From NCBI GenBank assembly GCA_002786025.1, contig NHNW01000016.1, forward strand, positions 372,001-436,000: a DNA stretch of 64,000 nucleotides, in the 5' to 3' direction. This document shows positions 63,039-64,000 of the stretch, piece after piece (within the stretch, counting starts at the first letter, position 1; every line of letters begins with the position of its first letter). The translations under genes and the position numbers were made by a program. The notes under the pieces were generated by a model. That model worked only from the letters and a program-made list of their open reading frames with translations. It was not told where the DNA came from and did not search any database. Origin of the DNA: Zasmidium citrigriseum (taxonomy: Eukaryota > Ascomycota > Dothideomycetes > Mycosphaerellales > Mycosphaerellaceae).

Positions 63039-63317
63039 GAGGAGAAAAACGATTCGGCAACGGCGAGATAGAATGTGAATGTGATCTGCAGGGCTTTCGA
63101 AGTGTTTGTTCAAGGTGATGCGGGATGAGAGGTAGGTAAGCGGTTGAAGTGCGCTATTTCAAGTGTCTCGCTTTCATCGTGCGTTATGAGTTGTGAGTCG
63201 TGAGTGAAGATGAACCATTCACTCGATCCTGTGACTTGCGACTGTCGGTTCACCTGCAGATAAATAAACTTATTCGAGATATTCTGCGATTTTCCGACTA
63301 CTAGGTCTTACATACAT

Positions 63318-64000
63318 CTATTCGGGAGCCCGCCTCTTCCTAGCGCCATCCGACTCAGGCTCATCCTCAGCCTCGCGCTTACCGCCACCTTGGCCCTTTG
63401 GCCTTTCGTCAAACTCCTCATCGAACTCCAACCATGCATCAGCGGTCTCAGTACCATGGAAAGATTGAGCATCGGCGACGAACTTCCGTCTGTCGTCACT
63501 CGAGAGCTTGATAGGATCAGGAAGCACGTTGTCGTCGAAGAACAAAGCACGGATAGCGGGCGTGAGTGAGTTCCACGATCGCCAGAAAGCCTGGTCATCC
63601 AGCGACTCGATTTCTCCTTCGTCCTTCCCCACGCGACGAAGTTCTCGTTGGACATCACCATCGGTTTCGATTGCTCGGTCGAGATCGTCCATTTCGGAGA
63701 TAGGAGGTAGCCTCGGTTCTTCGTTGGAGCCAAATAGCTCAACGCTTGGTGCTCGCGTTGGCTGGGCCGGCTGAGGTTGCTGAGCATGATGGTAGCTTGG
63801 CGGGGGACCATAATAGCTAGGGATGGAAGGGGAAAGTTCATCCACTGTGCGAGTGTTGAGCTGCTGTGCGAGACTTGCACTCGTGTCAACGTCGTTCTGC
63901 GAGCGCTGTGTATCCATGACAGAGTGGAATTCCTCGCTCTCGCCCATGTCAACATCAGTCTCTATGTAACTCTTGACATCGATCTGGGGCTGATCACTGG
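63318..64000 (-). CDS. Hypothetical protein, probably 5' truncated by the window edge
   Basis: Stop at 63318. An ATG at 63947 gives 209 residues, but the same frame stays open to the window edge (DVKSYIETDVDMGESEEF), so the true start may lie to the right. Gln/Pro-rich early part (GPPPSYHHAQQPQPAQPTRA), then a more ordered acidic block: PRLPPISEMDDLDRAIETDG, DDQAFWRSWNSLTPAIRALF, and a basic end KRRAPE suitable as a nuclear signal. No family recognised. Confidence 0.55.
   Translation of the reverse strand, partial: SDQPQIDVKSYIETDVDMGESEEFHSVMDTQRSQNDVDTSASLAQQLNTRTVDELSPSIPSYYGPPPSYHHAQQPQPAQPTRAPSVELFGSNEEPRLPPISEMDDLDRAIETDGDVQRELRRVGKDEGEIESLDDQAFWRSWNSLTPAIRALFFDDNVLPDPIKLSSDDRRKFVADAQSFHGTETADAWLEFDEEFDERPKGQGGGKREAEDEPESDGARKRRAPE

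Overview
This window is nuclear DNA of a filamentous ascomycete, most likely a Dothideomycete (Capnodiales/Mycosphaerellales type). Genes carry 0-5 short introns of about 43-120 bp with GT/AG ends and CTRAC-like branch points. The gene set is fungal: PTH11-type receptor, Zn2Cys6 regulator, CBP4, GNA1, ankyrin-CorA, a DNF-type flippase. One transposon copy carries what look like RIP mutations. I saw no tRNA, rRNA, CRISPR or prokaryotic features.

Layout. 1-4.5 kb: the 3' part of RPN2 (26S proteasome) and a PTH11-like seven-helix receptor. 4.5-9 kb: a gene-poor stretch with a decayed Tc1/mariner copy. 9-20.3 kb: a compact group of Zn-alcohol dehydrogenase, SDR, Zn2Cys6 regulator, Baeyer-Villiger-type flavin monooxygenase, MFS sugar-type transporter, AhpD-like protein and dienelactone-hydrolase-family enzyme. 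Six of the seven genes form three head-to-head pairs. Their shared promoters carry related CGGCAA / CGG-N4/5-CCG elements. An AYR1-like SDR lies just outside. 21.6-33 kb: a PIP-kinase-like protein, a small membrane-anchored I9-like protein, a spliced 66-residue protein, WBP11-like splicing factor, ankyrin-CorA protein, another SDR and GNA1. 33.5-45.9 kb: housekeeping genes MTC5/WDR59, UBC13, RAD1/XPF and CBP4, plus two hypotheticals. 46.8-64 kb: DNF-type P4-ATPase, an AT-hook protein, a 1,709-residue repetitive acidic membrane protein and two hypotheticals, the last running off the right edge.

Main hypothesis. The 9-20 kb block holds the enzymes for a secondary alcohol > ketone > lactone > hydroxy acid > carboxylic acid route, with its own importer and regulator and without a PKS or NRPS. 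It resembles in logic the bacterial cyclohexanol/cyclopentanol catabolic operons. Substrate and regulation are inferred, not shown.

A second, window-wide observation is that many coding regions switch abruptly between C-rich and G/T-rich synonymous codon blocks a few hundred bases long. Exon coordinates were worked out by hand from splice signals, reading frame and family conservation. First exons are the least certain parts.
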